Positions 19,104-27,634 of a stretch of 64,000 nucleotides of DNA are shown piece by piece. A program made the translations under genes and the position numbers. The DNA lies in the NCBI GenBank assembly GCA_024742875.1, contig JANSXP010000006.1:1-64000 (forward strand). The letters run 5' to 3'. The notes beneath the pieces are model-generated. The model made no database searches, had not been told where the DNA came from, and was given only the letters and a program-made list of their open reading frames with translations. The stretch is from Planctomycetaceae bacterium (GTDB lineage: Bacteria; Planctomycetota; Planctomycetia; Planctomycetales; Planctomycetaceae). Each line of letters starts with the position of its first letter. The first letter of the stretch is position 1.

Positions 19104-19517
19104 ATGGGACGACACTGGAAATATCGCCGAGACGACGGCGGCAGCATGCTGGCCACGATCATCGTCATCGTGGGTGGCTGCGGGCTGTGCTGGTTCATCG
19201 CTGTCTCCGCGAATGCCTTTCAGCTGCAGCTGGGGATTTCGATTGTTTCCGTGATTGCCGTCGTGCAGCTCATCCGTCTTCGCTACGGCAAAAGCCGGGG
19301 CGCCCGGCTGAGCATCTTCAACGCGATCCAGCGCAATCCATGTGACGAAAACGCGGCCGCCCAGTATCGTCCCGTAAAAATCAAAGACCGACGATCCGAG
19401 TCGCCGGCGGGCGGCAACAAGCCGATCACGGCGGAAGAGGCGCATCAGATTCAAATCAACAGCGCCAACACGTGGGTGCCCGGCAAGGCCACCCAGCGTG
19501 ACGCAGACCAGAACTGA
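19104..19517 (+). CDS. small membrane protein of unknown function
   Basis: The 137-residue product has two adjacent hydrophobic segments (residues about 16-35, LATIIVIVGGCGLCWFIAV, and about 40-57), then a polar basic tail of about 75 residues. Positive residues flank the segments, so a two-helix inner-membrane hairpin with a cytoplasmic tail is likely. ATG 19104 is used; a TTG at 19074 would add ten residues. No family recognised. Confidence 0.6.
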   Translation: MGRHWKYRRDDGGSMLATIIVIVGGCGLCWFIAVSANAFQLQLGISIVSVIAVVQLIRLRYGKSRGARLSIFNAIQRNPCDENAAAQYRPVKIKDRRSESPAGGNKPITAEEAHQIQINSANTWVPGKATQRDADQN

Positions 19518-19586
19518 CGACCGGCGGACCGTCCCCTTCTTTTTGCAGCCAGATTAGCCGGTGAACGATGTTTTCACGAGACGACA

Positions 19587-21764
19587 TCAGCCAAGGTGCA
19601 GCTGCGGCTCATTTGTGTCACATGGTGTGACCTTCCCAATAAAGACTGGGGGACAGGTGGCGTCGGCAAACTTCTGCTCGAAAGCCGTCACACCAGCCGG
19701 GGGCACAGCCAGCAACAGACCGCCACAGGTTTGCGGGTCAAACAGGGCCGGATACTCGGCCCCCACCTTCAGATCGGCAGCGCGTACGATTCGGTTTTGA
19801 ACATGCCGATTGCCAGGAGCCAGTGTACTCTCAATGCCCGCATCCAGCGCTGCGGCAGCCCCTGGCAGCAACGGGACACTTGCCAGCTTCAAATGCGCAG
19901 ACATTTCACTGGCGTCCAGCATTTCCAGCAGATGTCCGGCCAGTCCGAAGCCCGTCACATCGGTGGCTGCCCGGATGTCGAACTGCGACGCGGCCGCCGC
20001 GTACTGAGACTGATGTTCCAGCATGGTGGCCACCAAAACTTCAAAATCCGCGGCGCGGCATTCCTGACGCATGTGGGCCGCCAGCAACACGCCGATCCCC
20101 AGAGGTTTGGTCAGATACAGCCGATCCCCCGCACGCAGATTGGCTTTGCACAGCAGAGCGTTTACAGAAGACTGCGGTTCGCCAAACACCGTGAAGCCGA
20201 TCTCCAGTCGCGGCCCCACTATGGTGTGCCCGCCAGCTACAGTGGCTCCCATGGCTTCGAACTCGCGGCGTGCGCCCGCCATCAGATCGGCAAACACCTG
20301 CTGCTGGCTGTGGGTGGGACCTTCCGGCAGCACGACATTCGCCAGAGCGGCATTGACGCTGGCCCCCATAGCCACAAGATCACTGGCTGAGTGCAGGGCC
20401 GCCACGCGACCACTCAGCCACGCGTCCCGAAAAGGACTGGTGAAAAAGTCGGTCGAAGCAACCACTGTGCCACCGGATTGAAGTGGCAGAACGGCCGCAT
20501 CATCCAGCGCCGGTCCTTCGCTGCCAGCGGCGACGGCGGAAACCACAGACGACAGCACATCACCGCCCAGTTTGCAGCCACAGCCGCGGCACTGCATGGG
20601 CTCGTCATCGTCCATGGCCTCAAAAGTCTGATACATCTTCATGAAGCGGCCATCGACGAAGTCCTTCCAGCGTTTTACCCAGGTGCCGGAAAAACTGAAG
20701 CCCCGCAGTTCACCGATCGCACTGCCATCCCCGGTGTTCAGCAGTTTGAGAAACGATCGCTGCGGCTCATAGGCCAGCAGCCGCTGCCGATTCAGCTCGC
20801 GCTCCAGATTCTGCCACAGTACCGGCCCCTGACGAACGGCGTAAACGCCGGCCTTGGGCAATTTTTCCGTCACGATCGTGCCCGTGTCTCCGACAGCAAA
20901 GATCGGAGCCGCCGACGTGACGCGCAATGTGCTGTCAGTGGCCAGAAAGCCACGGTCGGTCAGTGGCAGTCCCAGTTTCTTCAACAGTGGGGGTGGTGTG
21001 GCACCGGTCGCCCAGATCACAAGATCAGCAGGAACCAGCTGGCCATCGTTCAAATGAAGACCGTCATCGTCTACACGGATCACGGGCTTGCCGGTCGTCA
21101 CGGCAATGCCGGCAGCGTCCAGCTGCTCTTCGGCACGCCGGCGAAATGAGGGAATCGCGCCGCTGAGGATTTCGCGGCTGCGCGTCACCATTTGAATCTG
21201 GTAAGGATGCCCGAACAGATCCAGAAAGCCTCGCAGGCAGAAGGCAATTTCCGTGCCCGCCACACCGCTTCCAGCCACCACCACCCTCAGCGGCTGATCG
21301 CCGCGTCGCTGCAGAGCGGCTGTCACCGCTTCCTCCAGCCGTGGCAGAAACGTCTGCATGGGTTTGATTTTCAGCACCCTGGAAGTTGCCATCTCCGTGC
21401 CCGCCGTTGTGGGCACGGAGCCCACACCAATGGAAAGCACGTCAAACGGAACGGGCGGACGATCGGCCAGGTGAATCAATCGCTGCTGCTGATCAATGCT
21501 CGTGACGTCATCAACAATCAACCGCGCGCCTACAGATGCACACAGTCGCACCAGATCAATCTGCATGTCTGAAGGCGTGTTTTGCTGCGCCAGAACTGCT
21601 GGCAGCATGCCGGAATACGTGGCAACAGTGCGGTCCGAAATGCACGTGAGTGCCGCATCCACAAACGGCTGCATCTTCCACATTCGGACAATGTGGGCGT
21701 TAGTATGCCCCACACCCAGCAGAACAACCTGCCGCGACGGCAGCGGCGGTTCGGAGGACTTCAT
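19587..21764 (-). CDS. selD: NADH dehydrogenase-like / selenide water dikinase fusion (NDH-SelD)
   Basis: The 725-residue protein has two parts. Residues 1 to about 370 are an FAD/NAD-dependent oxidoreductase of the NDH-2 type (VVLLGVGHTNAHIVRMW, VVVAGSGVAGTEIAFCLRG, IFAVGDTGTI). Residues about 380-725 are selenide, water dikinase, which makes selenophosphate from selenide and ATP: CRGCGCKLGGDVLSSVVSA carries the reactive cysteine and lysine, and LDDAAVLPL and ATDVTGFGLAGHLLEM are also typical. Here the catalytic residue is Cys, not Sec. The fusion is known in bacteria; the oxidoreductase may supply reduced selenium. It starts in a 4-base overlap with the end of selA. Confidence 0.93.
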   Translation of the reverse strand: MKSSEPPLPSRQVVLLGVGHTNAHIVRMWKMQPFVDAALTCISDRTVATYSGMLPAVLAQQNTPSDMQIDLVRLCASVGARLIVDDVTSIDQQQRLIHLADRPPVPFDVLSIGVGSVPTTAGTEMATSRVLKIKPMQTFLPRLEEAVTAALQRRGDQPLRVVVAGSGVAGTEIAFCLRGFLDLFGHPYQIQMVTRSREILSGAIPSFRRRAEEQLDAAGIAVTTGKPVIRVDDDGLHLNDGQLVPADLVIWATGATPPPLLKKLGLPLTDRGFLATDSTLRVTSAAPIFAVGDTGTIVTEKLPKAGVYAVRQGPVLWQNLERELNRQRLLAYEPQRSFLKLLNTGDGSAIGELRGFSFSGTWVKRWKDFVDGRFMKMYQTFEAMDDDEPMQCRGCGCKLGGDVLSSVVSAVAAGSEGPALDDAAVLPLQSGGTVVASTDFFTSPFRDAWLSGRVAALHSASDLVAMGASVNAALANVVLPEGPTHSQQQVFADLMAGARREFEAMGATVAGGHTIVGPRLEIGFTVFGEPQSSVNALLCKANLRAGDRLYLTKPLGIGVLLAAHMRQECRAADFEVLVATMLEHQSQYAAAASQFDIRAATDVTGFGLAGHLLEMLDASEMSAHLKLASVPLLPGAAAALDAGIESTLAPGNRHVQNRIVRAADLKVGAEYPALFDPQTCGGLLLAVPPAGVTAFEQKFADATCPPVFIGKVTPCDTNEPQLHLG

Positions 21765-23161
21765 GATGTCATTCCTGAAGACTGCGCCGCCTGCAGTGCG
21801 GCATTGAGGCTCTCAACCAGCGGCTGCAATTCACCTGGCAGAACGGTGCGCAGATCCAGTCGCACGGCCCCGTCACGAATGACGGCCTGTACGGGACTGT
21901 CTGCTGTCCGCAAATCACGGGCAAACCGAACCGGGTCGGGTGCTGTTACAGCCAGTCCGCAGCTGGTGACCTGAGACCCTGGAACCGATCCTCCGCCGAT
22001 TTCCGATACACATTCCACGATTTCCACGGATGTCCGATCGTCGCATTTCAGACCGGCCACAACCTGTTCGCAGCGAGCACGAATGCTGTCGACGGATTCG
22101 TACATCATCCGCAGCAGGGGCAGATGTTCGCGGGCGGCACCGCTTAAGTGAATTTCGACCGTCGCCTCCAAAGCGGCCAGTGTGACTTTGTCGATCCGCA
22201 GGGCCCGCGCCATCGGACTGGATCGCAACTGCGCGATCCGCTCCTTCTTTCCCACGATGATTCCCGCCTGCGGCCCGCCAAACAGTTTGTCGCCGCTGAA
22301 CAAAGTCAGCTCAGCGCCTGTGGCCACGCTCTCGGGGATTGTCGGCTCCGCCAGCCCGAGTGACTCCAGACTGTGCATGCAGCCGCTGCCAATGTCGTCG
22401 ATGACGGGCAGATTATGCGCTGCTCCCAGCTGCACCAGTTCTGCGGTGTCCGGCTCGGTCACAAAACCACCCTGATAAAAATTGCTGCGATGTACGCGGA
22501 TCAGTGCGGCCGTGCGGTCTGTGATGACACCTTCGTAGTCATGAACGTAGGTCCGGTTGGTCGTCCCCACTTCACGCATCACGGCTCCAGAAGCTGCGAA
22601 TACTTCCGGAAGCCGATAACCGCCGCCGATTTCCACCAGTTGGCCACGTGAGATGACCACTTCCCGGCCGGCCGCCACGGTTTGCAGCGTCAGCATGGTG
22701 GCCGCCGCGCAGTTGTTGACGATCACTGCGTCTTCAGCGCCCGTCAGTTCGCACAACAGTTCGCACACGCGTTCGCCACGTTTGTTGCGGCGACCGGTCC
22801 ACATGTTCATTTCCACATTGGAATAGGCGACAGCAGCGTTCATCCGTTCGACGGCGGCCTCTGCCAGGCAGGCCCGTCCCAGATTGGTATGCAGCAGGAT
22901 GCCGGTCGCGTTGATGACCGACTGCTGACGTCGCCCCATTTCGAAATGACTCGCATCGAGCGTGTGCTTCACCACGTAACTCACGGCCGCTTCATTCGTG
23001 AACTCTCTCCCGGCGACGATTTGCTGGCGACACTCGTCGATTCCGGCGCGGATCCAGCCCAGGACCTGCTGCCGCGGCAGCAGACCTGCGATGGCCTGCA
23101 GCCCTGGATCGCGAACCACAAGGTCCACAGCGGGCAGGCAGCGGAACGAATGTTGTGGCAT
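21761..23161 (-). CDS. selA: L-seryl-tRNA(Sec) selenium transferase
   Basis: SelA converts seryl-tRNA(Sec) to selenocysteinyl-tRNA(Sec) using selenophosphate. The PLP-dependent fold is recognisable from VINATGILLHTNLGRACLA near the N-terminus, TGAEDAVIVNNCAAATML, and the PLP-lysine region FSGDKLFGGPQAGIIVG near residue 290. ATG 23161 gives 466 residues with a normal N-terminus; the frame extends 15 codons upstream without homology. It is translationally coupled to NDH-selD downstream (ATGA overlap). selB and the tRNA(Sec) gene are not in this window. Confidence 0.94.
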   Translation of the reverse strand: MPQHSFRCLPAVDLVVRDPGLQAIAGLLPRQQVLGWIRAGIDECRQQIVAGREFTNEAAVSYVVKHTLDASHFEMGRRQQSVINATGILLHTNLGRACLAEAAVERMNAAVAYSNVEMNMWTGRRNKRGERVCELLCELTGAEDAVIVNNCAAATMLTLQTVAAGREVVISRGQLVEIGGGYRLPEVFAASGAVMREVGTTNRTYVHDYEGVITDRTAALIRVHRSNFYQGGFVTEPDTAELVQLGAAHNLPVIDDIGSGCMHSLESLGLAEPTIPESVATGAELTLFSGDKLFGGPQAGIIVGKKERIAQLRSSPMARALRIDKVTLAALEATVEIHLSGAAREHLPLLRMMYESVDSIRARCEQVVAGLKCDDRTSVEIVECVSEIGGGSVPGSQVTSCGLAVTAPDPVRFARDLRTADSPVQAVIRDGAVRLDLRTVLPGELQPLVESLNAALQAAQSSGMTS

Positions 23162-23240
23162 AAGTGAGCTCGTTGTACGGGAATTCATTGATGGCCACCC
23201 GTGCAACTTGAGGTCGTGGTGGACATCGTGTTATGCAGGG

Positions 23241-23268
23241 ATAGTAATGGGCTGGTCCAGTTTGTCGA
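23241..23268 (-). promoter_or_regulatory. candidate sigma-70 promoter for selA-selD
   Basis: On the minus strand a TCGACA (5/6 to TTGACA) at 23263-23268 is separated by 16 bases from TACTAT at 23241-23246. It would start transcription about 70 bases before the selA ATG. Pattern match only. Confidence 0.4.
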
Positions 23269-23396
23269 TTCCGCCACCAGCACTCAAGGGGACGTCGCGC
23301 GGTGTTCTGCTCGCCAACAGTCCGGCAACTGTTCACGGACCTCTTCTCGCCCAATGTCTCACAGATCGTAAAGTAAAACAGCGAACATGAGTTGCC

Positions 23397-23424
23397 TTGA
23401 ACTGCCCCAGGCCAGTTCTATACT
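23397..23424 (+). promoter_or_regulatory. candidate sigma-70 promoter for the peroxiredoxin gene
   Basis: TTGAAC (23397-23402), a 16-base spacer and TATACT (23419-23424). Transcription from here would give a leader of about 140 bases before ATG 23573. Pattern match only. Confidence 0.45.
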
Positions 23425-23572
23425 CGCGGTACGGATGTGGCGACTGGCGACCGGGACGGACCTTCGGATCATTCGCCATCGCTTCCGCTTTTCTTTTTCT
23501 CGAAGCAGCAGACACCTCCAGCCGGAATCACTGAATTCGGCAGGACCAGTAACGACTAATAAGGACTCTTCG

Positions 23573-24121
23573 ATGACTGTCAAAGTTGGACAGCCAGCCC
23601 CTGGGCTCGACCTCGCACTGCAGGCTTACGACCGCACCAAAGACAATGCGGATGATCAGTTTCAGGATCTGAAACTGGCAGATTACAAAGGTAAGTGGGT
23701 TTGCCTGTTCTTCTACCCACTGGACTTCACCTTTGTTTGTCCCACCGAACTGGTGGCCTTCAACGATGCCCTGGGCGAGTTTGAAGACCGAGAAACGGTT
23801 GTGCTGACAGCCAGCACGGACAGCGTGTACTCGCACAAAGGCTGGTGCGACTCCCACGAAGATCTTGCCAAGCTGAAGTACCTGATGATTGGTGATGTAA
23901 ATCACGAGCTGTCCGCTGCGTACGATGTGCTCGATGAAGGCAAAGGCATTGCGTTCCGCGGCGTCTACCTGATCGACCCTAATGGTGACCTCCGCTGGCT
24001 GGCCGTTCACGATCTGGGTGTCGGCCGCAACGTGGACGAAGTGCTGCGAGTCCTGGATGCCCTGCAGACAGACAAGCTGTGTCCCTGCAACTGGAAGAAG
24101 GGCGAGGACACGCTCAACTAG
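23573..24121 (+). CDS. peroxiredoxin (AhpC/TSA family, 2-Cys type)
   Basis: The 182-residue thioredoxin-fold peroxidase reduces hydrogen peroxide and organic hydroperoxides. The peroxidatic cysteine is C56 in FTFVCPTELVAF; the resolving cysteine is one of two in KLCPCNW (C170 or C172) at the C-terminus. The usual helix-capping segment FRGVYLIDPNGDLR is present. ATG 23573 is preceded by AAGGA at a normal distance; the upstream frame is leader. A perfect intrinsic terminator follows, so the gene is monocistronic. It lies divergent to selA; the active site is Cys, so it is not a selenoprotein. Confidence 0.94.
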   Translation: MTVKVGQPAPGLDLALQAYDRTKDNADDQFQDLKLADYKGKWVCLFFYPLDFTFVCPTELVAFNDALGEFEDRETVVLTASTDSVYSHKGWCDSHEDLAKLKYLMIGDVNHELSAAYDVLDEGKGIAFRGVYLIDPNGDLRWLAVHDLGVGRNVDEVLRVLDALQTDKLCPCNWKKGEDTLN

Positions 24122-24173
24122 CCGTGTAATCGCTGCCTGATAGACCGATCAGGCGAATGAGAAAAACTTTCCG

Positions 24174-24204
24174 CCGACAGCGAATTTTGCTGTCGGCTTT
24201 TTTT
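24174..24204 (+). terminator. intrinsic terminator after the peroxiredoxin gene
   Basis: Perfect 8-bp stem CCGACAGC (24174-24181) with GCTGTCGG (24189-24196), 7-base loop, then C and seven T residues. Confidence 0.93.
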
Positions 24205-24630
24205 ATGTTCCGGCGCCTGCGCCTTAGTTCCTACGAAACGCGACTGGTCAAGCCGTTTTGCCAAAACGGGCTGACGGACCGTTTACTCGCCGCGGATTCG
24301 GAGGATCACGGAACACTTCCTCGGTTTACGGCCTTTTGCCGCTGCGAAAGCGATTCGGGACAACCTGGCATTTCCCGATTCGACGAGATCGGAGACTAGG
24401 CGAATGGCTCAGACAGACTTGGGAATCTTTCCACACCGCCCTGGCTTTCTGGTTCACCCAACTTCTCTTTAGTGGAGGCGGGGGTAGACTGGTTAACTTA
24501 GGGTTCCGACTCATTCCTGCGCCGTCACCTTGTTTCTCCCATTTGTCAGCAAATGGGACACATCAGTCTGGGCAGACTCCTTCCGACTGGCGCAACAAAG
24601 CATCACACAGCCCGAATGCAGGAGAACAGA
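24205..24630. other. intergenic region and leader of the metalloprotease gene
   Basis: About 425 bases. It contains a 7-bp hairpin CCGTTTT (24253-24259) with AAAACGG (24263-24269), and a perfect 9-bp hairpin TCCCATTTG (24537-24545) with CAAATGGGA (24550-24558) about 70 bases before the next start. Neither is followed by a T-tract. No convincing ORF or promoter pair was seen. Confidence 0.5.
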
Positions 24631-27516
24631 ATGCAACGTCTCAAGATGTCGACAGCCGTGCTGCTGTTGACCGGTATGGTCACGGCCGCGTCCGGACCGG
24701 TCGCTTTGGGTCAGTCCCCCAGTGACTTCCCGCCGCACGCCAAAGTGCTGGACGGCTTCACCAAAGTCGTCAGCAAGGCGAACATCACTCCGATGTACTC
24801 GCTGTACACCCGGAAAAAAGATGGCAATGTCTACGCGGAACTGCCGCGCACCTATGCCACCAAGAAGTATTACATCGCCATGACGCTGGCCAGTGGCGAC
24901 ACCTACGCCGGCCTGCAGGGCAACGACATGTACGTCTACTGGCGGCGGTACGACAAGCGTCTGGCGCTGATGATGCCCCAGATTGACATTCGAGCCAATG
25001 GGGACAAAGAGGCGGCTTCTTCTGTGAAGCGTCTGTTCACCGACCGCATGATTCTGGATGTGCCCATCGTGTGCATGGGACCTGGTGGTGGTCCGGTCAT
25101 CGACCTCGACGCTCTGCTGGTCACCAACGCGACACGCTTTTTTGGCGGTCAGGGGTCTGTTGGACCACAGACTCGCTACGGCATTTTCTCTGTGGCTACG
25201 GCCAAGGCCTTCAAAAGCAACATTGAAGTCTGCTTCGAAGTCCCTGGCCCCAGTGGTGCCCTGAAGAAACTGCACTATTCCATCAGCGAAATCCCAGCCA
25301 GCACCGGCTACCAGCCACGCGTGGCCGATCAGCGTGTTGGATTTTTCACGACGGCCTATTCGGACCTGGCCAAGTACAACGATCGTGAAACCCGCGTGCG
25401 TTACATCAATCGCTGGCACATCGAAAAGGCTGATCCCAAACTGGAGATCAGTCCGCCCAAAAAACCAATCGTCTTTTACATTGAGCACACGACTCCTGTC
25501 CGCTACCGACGCTGGGTACGGGAAGGCATTCTCTCCTGGAACAAAGCCTTTGAAGCCATCGGGATTTCCGATGCCATCGAGGTTTACTATCAGGATGCCA
25601 CGTCCGGTGCTCATATGGACAAAGATCCGGAAGATGTCACCTACAACTTCGTTCGCTGGCTGAACAACGATATTGGTACGGCCATTGGCCCAAGTCGTGT
25701 GCACCCGCTGACCGGTCAGATTCTGGACGCGGATGTCGTGCTGACGGACGGCTGGATTCGTCACTACCAGAAGCAATTCAATGAACTGCTTCCCAAAGTG
25801 GCGATGGAAGGTTTTGGCCCCGAAACTCTGTCGTGGCTGGCCGATCACCCTCAGTGGGACCCACGCCTGCGACTGGCCACACCATCGAATCGCCGCATGA
25901 TCGCCCAGCAGATCGCGCTGGACGCTATGAAACCGATGGCCGGTCATCCCATCGCCAATGCGGACCCCACTCTGTATGGCGACGACGAATTTGACGGTCT
26001 GACAGGCCGCACCAGTCAGATGAACGGCATGTGCCTGGCGTCCGAAGGCATGTCCTTCAACCTGGCCATGATGAAAATGACTCTGGCCCTGCTGGATGAC
26101 GAAGAGAAAGCGTCTGACACGGGTGAGAAGGACGAAGACAAGGATGGCGAAAAGGACGACAAAAAAGAGGAAGCCAAAAAGCCCGTCAAACCGACCGGCC
26201 CGATGCTGGACGGCATGCCCGAGTCTTTCGTTGGTCCTCTGGTGGCACACCTCGTGGCTCACGAAGTGGGGCACACCCTGGGACTGCGTCACAACTTCAA
26301 GGGCTCCAGCCGATACAGCATGGCTGAAGTCAACAGCGAAAAGGTCAAGGGCAAAGAGCAGCTGTCGACCACCGTCATGGACTACATCGCGGCCAACATC
26401 AACATGGGCAGCGGCGACGTTCAGGGCGACTGGTGCATGACGAGCATTGGTCCTTACGACATGTGGGCCATCGAATACGGTTATGGATTCGGCGACCTGA
26501 AAAAGGTTCTCGCTAAATGCACGGATCCGGATCTGGATTTTGGAACGGATGAAGACACATCCGGACCTGACCCGTATGCCCGCCGCTATGACTTCAGCAA
26601 AGACCCACTGGACTTTGCCGAAAACCAGGTGCGACTGGCGAAGCATCATCGTGGTCGTCTGCTGTCAGACTTCATCAAGGACGGCGACAGCTGGGATCGC
26701 ATTCGCTACGGCTACGAACTGACACTGTCGATGCAGACGCGTGTGGTTTCGATGATGGCCAACTGGGTTGGTGGCGCGTTTGTGTACCGTCACAAAAAGG
26801 GTGATCCCAACGGCAAAAAGCCGATCGAAGTCGTGCCCGCTGAACAGCAGCGTAAAGCCATCGCCTTTGTTGTGGAAAATACGTTCACGGACGAAGCCTT
26901 CGGTCTGACTCCTGAACTCACCACGGCGATGGGTCTGGACAAATGGTCAGACAGCAATTCCTTCGGGACGGATGCGACATGGCCCATCCATGACCGCATC
27001 ATGGGCATTCAGTCGTCAGCTTTGACGATGCTGATGAATCCCACAACGCTGAAGCGAGTGTATGACAACGAGTTCCGCGTACCTGCCGATCAGGACACGC
27101 TGACACTGCCCGAAATGCTGTCAGACGTCACGACGGCTGTCTGGTCAGAACTGGACGGCAAATCGAAAGGCAAGTACTCCGATCGCAAGCCGATGATTTC
27201 CAGCCTGCGTCGCAATCTGCAGCGGGAGCACCTGGAACGACTGATCGACCTGACACTGCCGGGCGGCGGTTCCAGCGCGGCCTCTCGAACGATCTCCATG
27301 CTGGCGTCGGAAACTCTGCGAGATGTTCACAAGAAGATCGAGGCGTGTATTGCGGCCGGTGCTGACAAGCACGACGCCTACACGGCCGCTCATCTGTCGC
27401 AGGCCAAAACCCGTATTGAAAAGGCTCTGGATGCCGACTACATCCTGAACCCTTCCAGCGGTGGCGGCGGCGGGTTGGGTAGTCTGCTACTGTTCGGTCA
27501 GCCTCAGGAAAAGTAG
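24631..27516 (+). CDS. secreted zinc-dependent metalloprotease (metzincin-like)
   Basis: The 961-residue product has a signal peptide (VLLLTGMVTAASGPVALG) and a long N-terminal region of the DUF5117/DUF5118 type (NGNVYAELPR-like, TRYGIFSVATAKAFKSNIE). The metzincin zinc site HEVGHTLGLRH has ligands H544, H548 and H554 and catalytic E545; STTVMDYIAANI supplies the Met-turn. Just before the zinc site, residues about 490-525 form a Lys/Glu/Asp-rich insert. Substrate unknown; an envelope or extracellular peptidase is expected. AGGAG lies six bases before ATG 24631, and an intrinsic terminator follows, so it is monocistronic. Confidence 0.9.
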   Translation: MQRLKMSTAVLLLTGMVTAASGPVALGQSPSDFPPHAKVLDGFTKVVSKANITPMYSLYTRKKDGNVYAELPRTYATKKYYIAMTLASGDTYAGLQGNDMYVYWRRYDKRLALMMPQIDIRANGDKEAASSVKRLFTDRMILDVPIVCMGPGGGPVIDLDALLVTNATRFFGGQGSVGPQTRYGIFSVATAKAFKSNIEVCFEVPGPSGALKKLHYSISEIPASTGYQPRVADQRVGFFTTAYSDLAKYNDRETRVRYINRWHIEKADPKLEISPPKKPIVFYIEHTTPVRYRRWVREGILSWNKAFEAIGISDAIEVYYQDATSGAHMDKDPEDVTYNFVRWLNNDIGTAIGPSRVHPLTGQILDADVVLTDGWIRHYQKQFNELLPKVAMEGFGPETLSWLADHPQWDPRLRLATPSNRRMIAQQIALDAMKPMAGHPIANADPTLYGDDEFDGLTGRTSQMNGMCLASEGMSFNLAMMKMTLALLDDEEKASDTGEKDEDKDGEKDDKKEEAKKPVKPTGPMLDGMPESFVGPLVAHLVAHEVGHTLGLRHNFKGSSRYSMAEVNSEKVKGKEQLSTTVMDYIAANINMGSGDVQGDWCMTSIGPYDMWAIEYGYGFGDLKKVLAKCTDPDLDFGTDEDTSGPDPYARRYDFSKDPLDFAENQVRLAKHHRGRLLSDFIKDGDSWDRIRYGYELTLSMQTRVVSMMANWVGGAFVYRHKKGDPNGKKPIEVVPAEQQRKAIAFVVENTFTDEAFGLTPELTTAMGLDKWSDSNSFGTDATWPIHDRIMGIQSSALTMLMNPTTLKRVYDNEFRVPADQDTLTLPEMLSDVTTAVWSELDGKSKGKYSDRKPMISSLRRNLQREHLERLIDLTLPGGGSSAASRTISMLASETLRDVHKKIEACIAAGADKHDAYTAAHLSQAKTRIEKALDADYILNPSSGGGGGLGSLLLFGQPQEK

Positions 27517-27560
27517 AGCGTTGAGTAAACGGCGTTCACGCAAAGCCCTGATTTGACGTA

Positions 27561-27597
27561 AGCCCTTCGAGAGCTAAGCTTCTCGAAGGGCTTTTTT
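27561..27597 (+). terminator. intrinsic terminator after the metalloprotease gene
   Basis: Perfect 12-bp stem AGCCCTTCGAGA (27561-27572) with TCTCGAAGGGCT (27581-27592), followed by a run of T residues to 27597. Confidence 0.93.
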
Positions 27598-27634
27598 CGT
27601 ACCCGTTCGCCACACCGTCACGCGGATTTCTCAG

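Larger units (their letters stand above)
23162..23572. other. intergenic region selA/peroxiredoxin
   Basis: About 410 bases between divergent genes. It holds one candidate promoter for each direction (23241-23268 minus, 23397-23424 plus). A tRNA(Sec) gene was looked for because of the neighbouring sel genes, but no acceptor stem and T-arm could be matched. Confidence 0.5.

Noticed and set aside
23218-23292. Possible tRNA(Sec) between selA and the peroxiredoxin gene
   Set aside because: GGTGG/CCACC ends and a GTCGATTCC segment looked suggestive, but acceptor, D-arm and T-arm pairings do not fit.
24511-26649. Minus-strand open frame of about 710 codons within the metalloprotease gene
   Set aside because: The plus strand has a signal peptide, ribosome binding site and HExxH site; the antisense frame has none.
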